DNA from: Gammaproteobacteria bacterium
GTDB taxonomy: Bacteria; Pseudomonadota; Gammaproteobacteria; Magnimaribacterales; AG-339-G14
NCBI GenBank assembly: GCA_019652555.1
Contig: BPAJ01000001.1
Span: 584,762-648,761 of the forward strand
Direction of reading: 5' to 3'
Length of the DNA stretch: 64,000 nucleotides
Below are positions 8,166 to 17,520 of this stretch, one piece after another; position 1 is the first letter of the stretch; each line of letters starts with the position of its first letter. A program made the position numbers and the translations under genes. A model generated the notes under the pieces. It worked only from the letters and a program-made list of their open reading frames with translations, had not been told where the DNA came from and did no database searches.

Positions 8166-9438
8166 GCGCCTTATAAACCAATTTTTCTACCTTATTATTT
8201 ATCCTTGGACTTCCCAAAACCTGTGACATGTTCACAAAAACCAAATCATTTTCAGGATCTACCCAAAACAAAGTTCTAGCAGCGCCTCCCCAAAAATATG
8301 AATTATCTCCTCTTTTCATTCTCATTTTTTTTGAATTTAGAGCAACTCCAACAGTAACTCCAAAACCAAAAGCATCGAACTTATACGGTTTAGCTTTTTT
8401 TTCTACTTGATTTGAAGTCATTATTTCCACAGTTTCTGGATTTAAAATCCTCTTTCCATTAAAAGAACCTTTGTTCAAAAGCATTGTTGCAAATTTGAGA
8501 TAATCATTAGCAGTAGATACCAATCCAGATCCGCCATCTTCTATAGAGGCACCCTGAAAAAAGAAACTATCTTCTTTGGGATCAAGAAGTATTAATTTAT
8601 TTTTTTGGCTTGCTATTGAATCTGGAACATCTACGCCATATTCTTTAAAACCTTTTTTGTGAGCATATAAATCAATCATCCTAGCTTGCTTTGAACCAGG
8701 AACCTCAAAAAATGTATCCTTCATTTCTAAAGGGTCAAAAATATTTTTTTTAAGAAAATCTCCAAAAGATTGATTGGATGCCCTTTCAATAACGCATCCA
8801 AGAATGTCCATGCCTATAGAATAAGTCCATTTTTCTCCTGGTTGATGAACCAGAGGCAATGTGGCGACCTTCTCAGAAAAAGTACAAATATCTGGGTAAC
8901 TTTTTTTGGCAGGTCTTTCTAACGAAACGTTATCCAAAAAGTAATAGGGATAAATTTTTTCTTGGTCATAAATTTCTTTTATTTTTCCTTTATCAATGAA
9001 TGAGTAAGTTAAACCAGAAGAATGAGTTGCTAAATCCAACAAAGTTATAGATCTGTCTAGATTTTCTAATTGTTTAGTTTTTTTATTAAAAACTTTAGTA
9101 TTTTTGAACTCAGGGATATATTTCTCTACAGGATCTGAAAGAGATACTTTTCCTTGTTCAACTAAAACCATCAATGCAGCGCCAGTTATGGGCTTTGTCA
9201 TGGAGTAAATTCTAAAAAGAGAATCTTCATTCAAAGGAACTTGTTCTTCAATATCAGAAAAACCTCTTGTGTCAGAAAAAATAATTTCTCCATTTTGATA
9301 AATTAAAGTTACAAATCCAGGATAATTGCCTTTATTTATCTCTTTATTTAAATATTTGGTGTATCCGGAGAAGTCATAATCCGCGGAAAAACTAAAAATT
9401 GAGAAAAATAAAAGACTTAAGTAAAAATATTTTTTCAA
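8155..9438 (-). CDS. Exported serine hydrolase, class C beta-lactamase / esterase family
   Basis: A 427-residue protein with an N-terminal signal peptide ending near FSFSA. It has the family catalytic SxxK motif SMTK (about residue 80, in RIYSMTKPITGAA), a second-motif tyrosine in KWTYSIGMDILG, and a third-motif region SYFWGGAARTLFWVDPE. The YSI-G in place of YSN and the WGG third motif are more typical of family VIII esterases and other peptidase S12 homologues than of true beta-lactamases. The substrate cannot be told from sequence. It overlaps recX by 11 bp and begins 13 bp after the lipoprotein gene. Confidence 0.8.
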   Translation of the reverse strand: MKKYFYLSLLFFSIFSFSADYDFSGYTKYLNKEINKGNYPGFVTLIYQNGEIIFSDTRGFSDIEEQVPLNEDSLFRIYSMTKPITGAALMVLVEQGKVSLSDPVEKYIPEFKNTKVFNKKTKQLENLDRSITLLDLATHSSGLTYSFIDKGKIKEIYDQEKIYPYYFLDNVSLERPAKKSYPDICTFSEKVATLPLVHQPGEKWTYSIGMDILGCVIERASNQSFGDFLKKNIFDPLEMKDTFFEVPGSKQARMIDLYAHKKGFKEYGVDVPDSIASQKNKLILLDPKEDSFFFQGASIEDGGSGLVSTANDYLKFATMLLNKGSFNGKRILNPETVEIMTSNQVEKKAKPYKFDAFGFGVTVGVALNSKKMRMKRGDNSYFWGGAARTLFWVDPENDLVFVNMSQVLGSPRINNKVEKLVYKALGI

Positions 9439-9451
9439 AGTTGAACCTCAG

Positions 9452-10171
9452 TTAATCGATGGTGTAAGTATTAAATAATAAACTATTTGCGGAGTAATTT
9501 TCATATTCTTCACAAGCATTATCCAGTCCATTTTTCTTAATAAGATTAAGATCATTCATGACAAAATTTGTTTCTAAGTAAATCAAAAAATTAAAATCTA
9601 TCATGTTGAAATCAGGAATAAGAGCTACTTGATTATAGGGTTTATCCAAAAAAATAGAATTTTTCCTTATCTCAGATATTAAGTAATCCAAATCAAATCC
9701 ATCTTTTAGTTGGCAAAATCCTACATAAGTCTGATCACCATCTAAAAAATCATAATTATTCGTAATTTCAGTTTCATAAAATGTCTGTTTTTGAGTATCA
9801 CAGATAATTATTTCATCTTTGCTACTCAACCAATTTTTGTGAATTTCAGAGTTTTCTGCGAACTCATAAAACGCTTTCTTTTCCAATTCATTTTCAAAAA
9901 TATCTAACCAAGAAAAATCATATTTTTTTTGCTTAAAAGATGGATCCAAGTATTTAGTTTCTTTGTAAAGTCCATGTTGATCCTTGAGATTTTTTAAAAA
10001 TCCTAAATAAGATATTAATTCATTATTTAGATCTTGAGCTTTAAAACCATCCTTATAGCTACACCAGGAAAATTCATAAATTTTTTTGTCTTGCATTGAA
10101 ATATTTTCATTGTGTTGAGAACAGCCAGAAAGGATTAATAAAAACAAACAAAAAACTACTATCGACTTCAT
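9452..10171 (-). CDS. Putative lipoprotein with two weak internal repeats, function unknown
   Basis: A 239-residue protein with a lipoprotein signal peptide: hydrophobic stretch followed by LSGC at about residues 14-17, so it should be lipidated and periplasmic or outer-membrane bound. After the signal, two halves look related: the first begins EFSWCSYKDGFKAQDL and the second YVGFCQLKDGFDLDYL, each followed by a helical segment with a xLxxL pattern. I do not recognise the family. Its start codon overlaps the nadC stop (ATGA), so it is translated with the NAD genes, but no functional link is evident. Confidence 0.55.
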   Translation of the reverse strand: MKSIVVFCLFLLILSGCSQHNENISMQDKKIYEFSWCSYKDGFKAQDLNNELISYLGFLKNLKDQHGLYKETKYLDPSFKQKKYDFSWLDIFENELEKKAFYEFAENSEIHKNWLSSKDEIIICDTQKQTFYETEITNNYDFLDGDQTYVGFCQLKDGFDLDYLISEIRKNSIFLDKPYNQVALIPDFNMIDFNFLIYLETNFVMNDLNLIKKNGLDNACEEYENYSANSLLFNTYTID

Positions 10172-11001
10172 GAAATATTTAGAGAAAAATCTATAGATTC
10201 AATATTTTTTGTAAGATCTCCTAGTGAAATATAATGGATAGGAAGGTCTTTATATTTTTTAATGTCCTCGGGCTTCTTTATTCCTGAAACTTCAATCAAA
10301 CATTTATTGTCAATTAGAGAAATTGCTTTTTTTATTTCACTAAGATTTAAATTATCCAGTAATAAAATATCCGGTTTGCTCTTCAATGCTGCTTTAATTT
10401 GAGAAAGCTTTTCGATCTCAATCTCTAAAAAATCACCCTTTTTTAAAAATTTAATGTTTTTTATTTTATTAATACCGCCAAAAGCTTTTAGGTGATTATC
10501 TTTAAGCATAATTGCATCAAAAAGGCCGAATCTATGATTTTTTGCTCCTCCAACAAAGGTTGAATACTTTTGTTCGTATCTAAGTCCAGGAAGAGTCTTT
10601 CTGGTATCTAATAATTCGATATTGCTGTTTTTAAGGAGTTTTGAATATTTATTTGTTTTGGTAGATATTCCAGACATCATTTGTAAAAAATTTAAAGCTG
10701 TTCTCTCTCCGGAAAGAATTGATTGTGAGCTAGCATTTATTTCGGCAATTTTATTATCTTTTTTAAAAGCCTCTCCTTCAGTTACGCTCCATTTTATTTT
10801 TGCTTTCTTATCAATTTGCTTGAAGGATTCTTCGAACCATAGACTACCGCTTAAGATGCCATTTTCCCTAGATATTAGGGACGCTTTAAAAATATTCTTT
10901 GGATTGATGTTTTTTGCTTTTAAAGAAAGATCGCTTTTATAGCCATCTTCAAGTAAAGCTCTCTTTACACTTTCACTGACTATGCTTTTTTTTAATTTCA
11001 A
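10168..11001 (-). CDS. nadC: Nicotinate-nucleotide pyrophosphorylase (quinolinate phosphoribosyltransferase)
   Basis: A 277-residue NadC. It converts quinolinate and PRPP to nicotinate mononucleotide in de novo NAD synthesis. Motifs: GILSG in the N-terminal domain, ERTALNFLQMMSGIST (about residue 95), LLDTRKTLPGLRYEQKYST, GGAKNHRFGLFDAIMLKDNH with the quinolinate- and PRPP-binding Arg, Lys and His residues, and a C-terminal ISLGDLTKN. It is 1 bp from nadA, so the two steps that use iminoaspartate and quinolinate are cotranscribed. nadB is not in the window. Confidence 0.96.
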   Translation of the reverse strand: MKLKKSIVSESVKRALLEDGYKSDLSLKAKNINPKNIFKASLISRENGILSGSLWFEESFKQIDKKAKIKWSVTEGEAFKKDNKIAEINASSQSILSGERTALNFLQMMSGISTKTNKYSKLLKNSNIELLDTRKTLPGLRYEQKYSTFVGGAKNHRFGLFDAIMLKDNHLKAFGGINKIKNIKFLKKGDFLEIEIEKLSQIKAALKSKPDILLLDNLNLSEIKKAISLIDNKCLIEVSGIKKPEDIKKYKDLPIHYISLGDLTKNIESIDFSLNIS

Positions 11002-11002
11002 T

Positions 11003-12040
11003 TTATTTAAAGTTGACCATGCGATTAAGAGAAATCTGGGCTTTTTTTACAATTTCGTTATCTACATTAATTTCGTCTCCTTGGTCGGAGACTGCATCTA
11101 ATAAATTTTCAAGAGAGTTCATGCCCATCCAAGGACACCTTGAACAACTATTACATGTAGCGCCGTCTCCTGCGGTTGGAGCTTCAAAAAATTCTTTATC
11201 TGGATTATTTTTCATTAGTTGATAAAAAATTCCTTTGTCCGTTGCGACTATAAATTTCTTCGAAGACGAATTGTTAGCATAGTCTATTATTTGAGATGTT
11301 GAGCCAACACAGTCTGCTAAATCTATCACGTCATGAGGTGATTCTGGATGAACTAAAACCTCAGCATCTTGGTGCAGTTTCATAAGAGATTTGAGACCTT
11401 CATATTTGAATTCTTCATGAACAACGCAAGCTCCATCCCATAAAACCATATCGGCTTTGGTTTTTTGTTGAATATATCTTCCTAAATGTTTATCTGGACC
11501 CCAAATAATTTTTTTTCCTTCGGAATCGAGATAATCGACGACATCTAAAGCAATGCTAGAAGTAACAACCCAATCTGAAATAGCTTTAACTTCAGCTGAG
11601 GTATTTGCATAAACGACTATTTCTCTATCAGGAAAGTCTTCACAAAATTTCTTAAACTCATTAGCAGGACATCCCAAGTCTAAAGAGCAAGTTGCCTCTA
11701 AGGTAGGCATATAAACCTTTTTTTCTGGACTTAAAATTTTAGCTGTCTCTCCCATAAACTTTACACCTGAGACTACCAGAGTATTTGATTTGGATTCTTT
11801 TCCAAACTTAGCCATTTGCAAAGAATCAGAAACACATCCGTTGAGTTCTTCGGTAATTTTTTGAATTTTTGTATCTGTGTAGTAGTGAGAAATAAGAGAT
11901 ATATTATTCTCTAAAACTTTATCTTTAATTTTTTTTACTAATTCAAGTTCTTCTGCAGTAATTTTATCTTCGGCATAAAGCTTTCTTTTATGCGAAGCCA
12001 ATAAATTCTCAGGAACTAGTTCAATAGAAGAAGATTTCAT
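11003..12040 (-). CDS. nadA: Quinolinate synthase NadA
   Basis: A 345-residue quinolinate synthase with an oxygen-sensitive [4Fe-4S] cluster. It condenses iminoaspartate and dihydroxyacetone phosphate. Motifs: SHYYTD, ELNGCVSDSLQMAKFG, VSGVKFMGETAKILSPEK, TCSLDLGCP, VHPES, ATDKGI and the C-terminal CNSCSRCPWMGMN that supplies a cluster ligand. I start at ATG 12040 (MKSSSIELV); the frame is open 14 codons further upstream, but that would run toward the divergent yqgE start and add unrelated hydrophobic residues. The chosen length equals that of the E. coli enzyme. Confidence 0.95.
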   Translation of the reverse strand: MKSSSIELVPENLLASHKRKLYAEDKITAEELELVKKIKDKVLENNISLISHYYTDTKIQKITEELNGCVSDSLQMAKFGKESKSNTLVVSGVKFMGETAKILSPEKKVYMPTLEATCSLDLGCPANEFKKFCEDFPDREIVVYANTSAEVKAISDWVVTSSIALDVVDYLDSEGKKIIWGPDKHLGRYIQQKTKADMVLWDGACVVHEEFKYEGLKSLMKLHQDAEVLVHPESPHDVIDLADCVGSTSQIIDYANNSSSKKFIVATDKGIFYQLMKNNPDKEFFEAPTAGDGATCNSCSRCPWMGMNSLENLLDAVSDQGDEINVDNEIVKKAQISLNRMVNFK

Positions 12041-12097
12041 AAGTTTTAAAAATATATTGTGAATTCTAATGAATATAAGCAATATATTGAAATAATA

Positions 12098-12655
12098 ATG
12101 ATTACTGAACTAGAAAATAGTTTCTTATATTTTTGTCAAACTGATGAAGAAGAAAACTATTTCAAAAATGCTCTAATTTACTTATGTAAAAATGATGAAG
12201 AAGGTTCGTTTGGAATTATTATAAATAAAAAAGTAAAAATTAATTTAAAAGATTTTGCCCTACAATCCGACAAAGAGCTAGAAGCGATTCTGAATGACGA
12301 TAAAGTATTTTTAGGAGGTCCTGTTACCCCTTTTTCACCATTTGTTCTTCACAGTTTAGAAAAAAAATATGATGAAACTCATGCAATTACTTCTGAAATT
12401 GGAGTGTCATCAAAACCAGATATAATCCAATCAATCCTTAATAAAAATTTTCCTGATAAATTTATAGTTTCGTTTGGATATACAGGCTGGAGTTCTGGTC
12501 AACTTGAAAAAGAAATCCAACAAGGTTCTTGGGTAATAATTCCTGCTAATGAGCAAATAATCTTTTCAACTAAGAGTGATAAAAAGATTGAAGAGGCAAG
12601 TAAACTTGCAGGCTTTAATCTTAATTTAGTAAGTAGTAATTATGGCAAGGCTTAG
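12098..12655 (+). CDS. YqgE/AlgH family protein
   Basis: A 185-residue protein of the conserved UPF0301 family (E. coli YqgE is 187). Recognisable parts are ENSFLYF near the N-terminus, EGSFGIIINKK, FLGGPVTPFSPFVLHS and FGYTGWSSGQLEKEI. Its biochemical role is not settled. ATG 12098 is chosen because MITELENSFLYF matches the family start; a GTG 13 codons upstream is less likely. In Pseudomonas yqgE is followed by ruvX, pyrR and pyrB. Here a DsbD-type gene overlaps its end by 14 bp, ruvX and pyrR are absent, and pyrB is 2.6 kb away. Confidence 0.88.
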   Translation: MITELENSFLYFCQTDEEENYFKNALIYLCKNDEEGSFGIIINKKVKINLKDFALQSDKELEAILNDDKVFLGGPVTPFSPFVLHSLEKKYDETHAITSEIGVSSKPDIIQSILNKNFPDKFIVSFGYTGWSSGQLEKEIQQGSWVIIPANEQIIFSTKSDKKIEEASKLAGFNLNLVSSNYGKA

Positions 12656-14654
12656 AAATTATCCAATCCTGTTATTTCTATCGTTAATTCTTTTGAGCAC
12701 TGAAGCTATATCAGAAAACAAGTATGTCGCCTCAAATTCGTCTTTCGAAGTAATCCCTGAAAGAAATGTTATTGCTAATGAAAGTGAAATCTTCTTAGTT
12801 GTAAGATTCAATTTAGATAAAGATTGGCATACCTATTGGATCAATCCTGGAGATTCAGGAGATCCTGCATCTTTCAATTGGGACCTTCCTGAAGGATTTA
12901 ATATTTCTGAGCCAATTTGGCCTACTCCGGAACTGATACCTTATCCTCCTCTAACTACTTTTGGTTATACAAATGAGTTAAAGCTTCTCTTCAAACTGTC
13001 TCTTCCCATGCAATTTGATCCAATCAATAAATTTTCTGTGGTATCAAAATGGTTAGTTTGTGCAGATGTTTGTATACCTCAAGAAGGAAAAGTGAACTTT
13101 GTACTTTCCAAAGGAAGCACTAATGATTTTTCAATTCAAAACATTTTAATTAGCGAAGTTCGATCGAGTATTCCGAAAACGTTAAAGCAAAAAGTAAGCT
13201 CTAAAATCGAAAGTGGAATACTTACCCTAAATCTTAGTGATATTGGTTCTGATATAAAAGATGCTTATTTCTTTCCCTTTGAGGAAAATGTAATTGATTA
13301 CTCATTCAATCAAAAATTAGAAAAAAACTTTGACGAAATTAAGCTAAATATCAATCTTCTTGAAAGGAATAAAGCTGAAAGCTTGTCAGGTGGTGTTTTA
13401 AAAACAAATATGGGTGATTATGAAATTGAATTAGCTTCTGATGTTATCGCTACTGAATCAACTTTAAATCCAGAATTCATCTCTCTTTCAGCTGCAATTT
13501 TATTTTCTTTGATTGGTGGTCTTTTACTAAATTTAATGCCGTGCGTTTTTCCTGTAATCTCTTTGAAAATTCTAAATTTTATCAATCACTCTGAAAATAA
13601 AACCCAAACTTCATTGCATGGTTTTGCTTTTTCGTCTGGATCAATCTTAATGTTCGTTTTAATTGGCCTTTCTGTAGTTCTTTTAAAAGGATTAGGCATG
13701 GATATTGGATGGGGATATCAACTCCAGTCGCCTCTGGTTGTAAGTTTATTGATTTTCCTCTTCATTTTCTTAGCTGGATTCTTTTTATTGAATGTTAATT
13801 TCTTAAATTCTTTACTCAGTATAGGTTCCTCTGGAATTAGTACTCCTAGCTATATGAATTCTTTTGGTACAGGCTTTCTAGCAGTGATTGTTGCTACCCC
13901 TTGTACTGCGCCATTTATGGGCTCTGCGCTAGGTTTTGCTATCCTCCAGCCAGGCTTTTCATCTTTTTTAATTTTTCTTTCTTTGGGTATTGGATTTGCT
14001 TTGCCATATATTCTTTTGTCAATTTTTCCGAGTATGCTGTCCTTACTTCCAAGACCTGGAACTTGGATGGAAACTTTTAAGCAGTTTATGGCCTTTCCTA
14101 TGATTCTTACTGCTTTGTGGTTGGTATGGGTCTTAAGTAGCCAGATTGATTCTTTTCAGCTTGTCTTAGTACTTTTAGGGATTTCTTTAATTGTATTTTT
14201 TTATTGGTTAAACCAACTCAAAATATCTTCTAAGATAGGATTGCAATTTAGGAATGTTATTTACCTAGCAGTCATAGTTTCCTTATTCTTTACATTACCA
14301 ATACAAAAAGCTTCTCTTCAGCAAGATAATAATATTTTTAGTGATGAAGAGTTGGCTAAGAGGTTAGCAAAAGGTCCGGTTTTTTTAAATTTTACAGCTG
14401 ATTGGTGCATTACTTGTAAAGTAAATGAAAGAGTTGCTCTAAAGACTGAAGAAACTCTAAAATTTTTTGAGAAAAAAAATATCTTTTACTTAGAGGCAGA
14501 TTGGACAAATAAAAATGAATTAATTGCAAAAAAACTTGCTAGTTTTGGGAGATCAAGCATTCCGCTTTATATTTATTATCCAGATGAAAAAAGCGTACCA
14601 ATTATATTGCCGGAAATCTTAACCGAATCGGTAATTCAAGATTACTTAAATTAA
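12642..14654 (+). CDS. Thiol:disulfide interchange protein, DsbD/ScsB family
   Basis: A 670-residue inner-membrane electron carrier with three modules. After a signal peptide comes a periplasmic N-terminal domain with a CADVC cysteine pair (about residue 148-152). The central membrane domain (about 280-560, some eight helices) carries LMPCVFPVISLK and VATPCTAPFMG, the cysteine pair that moves electrons across the membrane. The C-terminal thioredoxin domain has WCITC near residue 588. It passes reducing power from cytoplasmic thioredoxin to periplasmic proteins such as the cytochrome c maturation thioredoxin CcmG encoded at 45.5 kb. The long N-terminal domain with CxxxC is closer to ScsB than to E. 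coli DsbD. Confidence 0.9.
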   Translation: MARLRNYPILLFLSLILLSTEAISENKYVASNSSFEVIPERNVIANESEIFLVVRFNLDKDWHTYWINPGDSGDPASFNWDLPEGFNISEPIWPTPELIPYPPLTTFGYTNELKLLFKLSLPMQFDPINKFSVVSKWLVCADVCIPQEGKVNFVLSKGSTNDFSIQNILISEVRSSIPKTLKQKVSSKIESGILTLNLSDIGSDIKDAYFFPFEENVIDYSFNQKLEKNFDEIKLNINLLERNKAESLSGGVLKTNMGDYEIELASDVIATESTLNPEFISLSAAILFSLIGGLLLNLMPCVFPVISLKILNFINHSENKTQTSLHGFAFSSGSILMFVLIGLSVVLLKGLGMDIGWGYQLQSPLVVSLLIFLFIFLAGFFLLNVNFLNSLLSIGSSGISTPSYMNSFGTGFLAVIVATPCTAPFMGSALGFAILQPGFSSFLIFLSLGIGFALPYILLSIFPSMLSLLPRPGTWMETFKQFMAFPMILTALWLVWVLSSQIDSFQLVLVLLGISLIVFFYWLNQLKISSKIGLQFRNVIYLAVIVSLFFTLPIQKASLQQDNNIFSDEELAKRLAKGPVFLNFTADWCITCKVNERVALKTEETLKFFEKKNIFYLEADWTNKNELIAKKLASFGRSSIPLYIYYPDEKSVPIILPEILTESVIQDYLN

Positions 14655-14655
14655 T

Positions 14656-15171
14656 TTAGGCGACTATATATTCCTGCCAGTCGGTTTCTATTTTTTTTGT
14701 TCCTAAAGATTCTTGACCTTTTATTAGATCTCTCAAAGAAGGAGTTTTTACTTCTGGAGAAGGATCAATTATTTTATCTGCTTTTGATAAATTACAAGAT
14801 TTACAGCAGGTAGTTACATTTAACCAATTAGTTTCTCCACCCTTACTTTTTGGAATTATATGATCAATAGTTAAATCTTTTTTTTCGAAAACATTTTTGC
14901 AGTATTGGCAAGTAAACATATCTCTCAAAAATACATTAGATCTCGAAAACTTAACTTTTTTTGAAAACTTGTAATACTTTCTTAGCATGACAATACTCGG
15001 TACTTTGAAAGATTGCGATGGCGATCTTACTTCCCAATCATCATGCTCTTTAATAACAATAACGTTTCTAGTAAATACTAATTTGACAGCAGTTTTCCAA
15101 TCTACTGCCGATAAAGGAAAATAACTCAGAGGTTTTCCGTTTCCATTAAGTATCAAACAATCGCTAGACAT
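14656..15171 (-). CDS. HNH endonuclease family protein
   Basis: A 171-residue protein. The C-terminal half has a zinc-ribbon HNH fold: CQYC (about residue 99), the catalytic DHIIPKSKGG, an Asn in WLNVTTCC, and CKSC. The N-terminal half (LILNGNGKPLSYFPLSAVDWKTAVKLVF) is the usual partner segment in a family widespread in free-living bacteria and not tied to phages or introns. Its cellular role is unknown. It converges on the DsbD-type gene with 1 bp between and is divergent from pyrB. Confidence 0.85.
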   Translation of the reverse strand: MSSDCLILNGNGKPLSYFPLSAVDWKTAVKLVFTRNVIVIKEHDDWEVRSPSQSFKVPSIVMLRKYYKFSKKVKFSRSNVFLRDMFTCQYCKNVFEKKDLTIDHIIPKSKGGETNWLNVTTCCKSCNLSKADKIIDPSPEVKTPSLRDLIKGQESLGTKKIETDWQEYIVA

Positions 15172-15245
15172 GGATTAATCATACAAGAATTTTTAAAAAT
15201 TATTAATTCCATAAAATAAATAATTTAATGCTAGAATGGCTCGCC

Positions 15246-16253
15246 ATGGAGTTCCTAGGAAGCCACATTCTCTCCATAGATCAGTTTGAAAGAACTGACA
15301 TAGAAAAAATATTTACAACCTCTGACGCTCTAGTTCCTTACGCAAAAAGAGAAAGTATTACTCGTGTGCTTCAAGGTGCAATTCTTTCAAATATGTTTTT
15401 TGAACCCAGTACAAGAACCAGAATAAGCTTTGGAAGTGCATTTAATATTTTAGGCGGAGAAGTTAGAGAGACTACAGGAATTGAAGCAACTTCACTGGCT
15501 AAAGGCGAATCCCTTTATGATACCTCAAGAGTTTTAAGTGGCTACAGCGACATAATTGTCATGCGTCATCATGAGGCGGGGTCAGTTGATGAATTTGCAG
15601 AAGCTTCAAGGGTTCCTGTCATAAATGGAGGCGATGGTGACAATGAGCATCCTAGTCAGGCTTTATTGGACCTTTACACAATAAAAAAAGAGCTAGAATC
15701 AAAGAATAAATCAATTGATGGTTTGAGAATTGCTCTGATAGGTGATCTAAAATACGGAAGAGCTGTACATTCTTTATGCAAGGTTCTCTGCCTATATAAA
15801 AATGTAACCATAAACTTAATTTCTCCTAAAAAGTTAAAACTTCCATCCTCAATTAAAGAAACTTTTAAGGATTCCTCTGTAAGTTTTTTTGAAACAGATG
15901 ACATCACAAAAGGTATTTCTGATGTGGATATTATTTATATGACTCGAATTCAAGAGGAAAGGTTTTCTAGTAAATCTGAGTCTGGAAAGTACAAAGGACT
16001 CATGTCTTTAAACCAAGAAATTTATACAAAAAACTGTGAACCCAATACCATAATCATGCATCCTCTTCCCCGCGATTCTCGTCCAGACGCAAACGAATTA
16101 GATCCTGATCTCAATCAAAATCCTAATCTGGCTATTTACAGACAAACCGACAATGGTCTTTTAATTAGAATGGCACTCTTTTCTCTAGTCTTAGGAGTTC
16201 AAAACAAAATAGAAGAGTCTACTTCCAATGTAGCTTGGTTCTCTAATAAATAA
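15246..16253 (+). CDS. pyrB: Aspartate carbamoyltransferase catalytic subunit
   Basis: A 335-residue ATCase chain that makes carbamoyl-aspartate in pyrimidine synthesis. It has the carbamoyl-phosphate motif FFEPSTRTRISF (about residue 53), the aspartate-loop residues KGESL, the VMRHHEAG segment, NGGDGDNEHPSQALLDLYTI, GDLKYGRAVHSL, YMTRIQEERF and HPLPR. I start at ATG 15246 (MEFLGSHILS), which matches the family; ATG 15228 six codons upstream is possible. No regulatory chain (pyrI) or pyrC-like partner is next to it. Confidence 0.94.
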   Translation: MEFLGSHILSIDQFERTDIEKIFTTSDALVPYAKRESITRVLQGAILSNMFFEPSTRTRISFGSAFNILGGEVRETTGIEATSLAKGESLYDTSRVLSGYSDIIVMRHHEAGSVDEFAEASRVPVINGGDGDNEHPSQALLDLYTIKKELESKNKSIDGLRIALIGDLKYGRAVHSLCKVLCLYKNVTINLISPKKLKLPSSIKETFKDSSVSFFETDDITKGISDVDIIYMTRIQEERFSSKSESGKYKGLMSLNQEIYTKNCEPNTIIMHPLPRDSRPDANELDPDLNQNPNLAIYRQTDNGLLIRMALFSLVLGVQNKIEESTSNVAWFSNK

Positions 16254-16256
16254 GTT

Positions 16257-17519
16257 TTAATTAACCGCTAAAATATCTTGTAAGTTGGTCGTATATCGAG
16301 GAGATTGTAATTCTCTTTTCATTGACCATTCTTTTTTAATTCCTTGTGCAAGAAAACTCACAGGTCCTAAATTACTTTGATTAATCTGATCGACTAAGCT
16401 CATCATCTTAAAGTCTCTGGTATTTCTATCTTTTTGTTTAAACAAGTCTAGTTGATATACAGTTTCATCAAAAAAATCACTCAACATAATGCCAGCTTTA
16501 TTGTAGTTAAAGTCTTTTCGATATAAGTCCTTTAGTAGAAGTTTTGCAGACTTAATCAAGTCTCTTGTATCGTTAGTTGGATATAAAAGAGAAGTTGATC
16601 TAATTTCTCTATGCTGGACATCTTGTTTTCTAAAAGGGTTGGTTCTAATGAAGACAGAAATGATCTTACAAGCCTTTCCTTCTTTTCTTAATTTTTCAGC
16701 TGCTCGGGCTGCATAATCACTGACTGCTTCCTCTAAAAAATCTAATTCTGTGACGCGTTTGCCAAAAGTCCGACTGACTACTATTTGTTTTTTTGGTGCA
16801 GGCGCATTATCCAAGGGAATACAAGTCTCTCCTCTTAACTCTCTAATAGTATTAACCAACATAATGCTAAATTGTTTTCGTACCTGTCCTATATCCATTT
16901 GGCTTAAGCTAAATGCGGTTGAAACTCTTTGGGAAAGAAGGTGCTTATTCAATCTCCGCCCTACTCCCCATATTTCATTTACCGGCATTAGCTTCATGAG
17001 TTTTGTTCTTTTATGTAATGCAGTGACGTCTAGCACTCCTTGAGTAGTTGGATAACGCTTAGCGCCATAACTTGCAACCTTGGCTAAGGTCTTTGTGGGA
17101 CCTATACCGACACGAACTGGCATCCCGGTATACTGCATAATTTTTTTTTGACAGACTCTACCGAACTCTTCTAAGTCCATGCAATTAGCTATACCGGTTA
17201 AATCAAGAAATGCTTCATCAATACTATAAATTTCTACTTTAGGAGCAAGCTCTTCTAAAATACTCATGATTCGAGACGAAATATCGCCATACAGTTCATA
17301 ATTAGATGAGAATGCAATCCCACCTTTTTGCTTGAATGTCTTTTCGATTTTAAACCAAGGATCGCACATCTTGATTCCAAGATTTTTTGCTTCCTTAGTT
17401 AAAGCAACGACGCAGCCATCATTATTTGATAAAACAACTACTGGTTTTGTTCTAAGATCTGGCCTAAAAACTCTTTCGCATGAAGCGTAAAAACTATTAC
17501 AGTCTACTAAAGCAAACAT
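16257..17519 (-). CDS. umuC: DNA polymerase V catalytic subunit UmuC
   Basis: A 420-residue Y-family translesion polymerase (E. coli UmuC is 422). Catalytic residues are in FALVDCNSFYASCERVF (first Asp) and YSIDEAFLD (second acidic pair, about residue 97). The finger YxxNR equivalent is VVLSNNDGC, followed by the GIGPTKTLAK helix-hairpin region and the little-finger domain. It copies past lesions with UmuD'2 and RecA. It is 1 bp after umuD, in an operon governed by the LexA box upstream of umuD. Confidence 0.95.
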   Translation of the reverse strand: MFALVDCNSFYASCERVFRPDLRTKPVVVLSNNDGCVVALTKEAKNLGIKMCDPWFKIEKTFKQKGGIAFSSNYELYGDISSRIMSILEELAPKVEIYSIDEAFLDLTGIANCMDLEEFGRVCQKKIMQYTGMPVRVGIGPTKTLAKVASYGAKRYPTTQGVLDVTALHKRTKLMKLMPVNEIWGVGRRLNKHLLSQRVSTAFSLSQMDIGQVRKQFSIMLVNTIRELRGETCIPLDNAPAPKKQIVVSRTFGKRVTELDFLEEAVSDYAARAAEKLRKEGKACKIISVFIRTNPFRKQDVQHREIRSTSLLYPTNDTRDLIKSAKLLLKDLYRKDFNYNKAGIMLSDFFDETVYQLDLFKQKDRNTRDFKMMSLVDQINQSNLGPVSFLAQGIKKEWSMKRELQSPRYTTNLQDILAVN

Positions 17520-17520
17520 C

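Noticed and set aside
14656-15171. HNH gene as a homing or mobile element
   Set aside because: The family is chromosomal and widespread, base composition matches the neighbours, and there are no repeats or intron boundaries around it.
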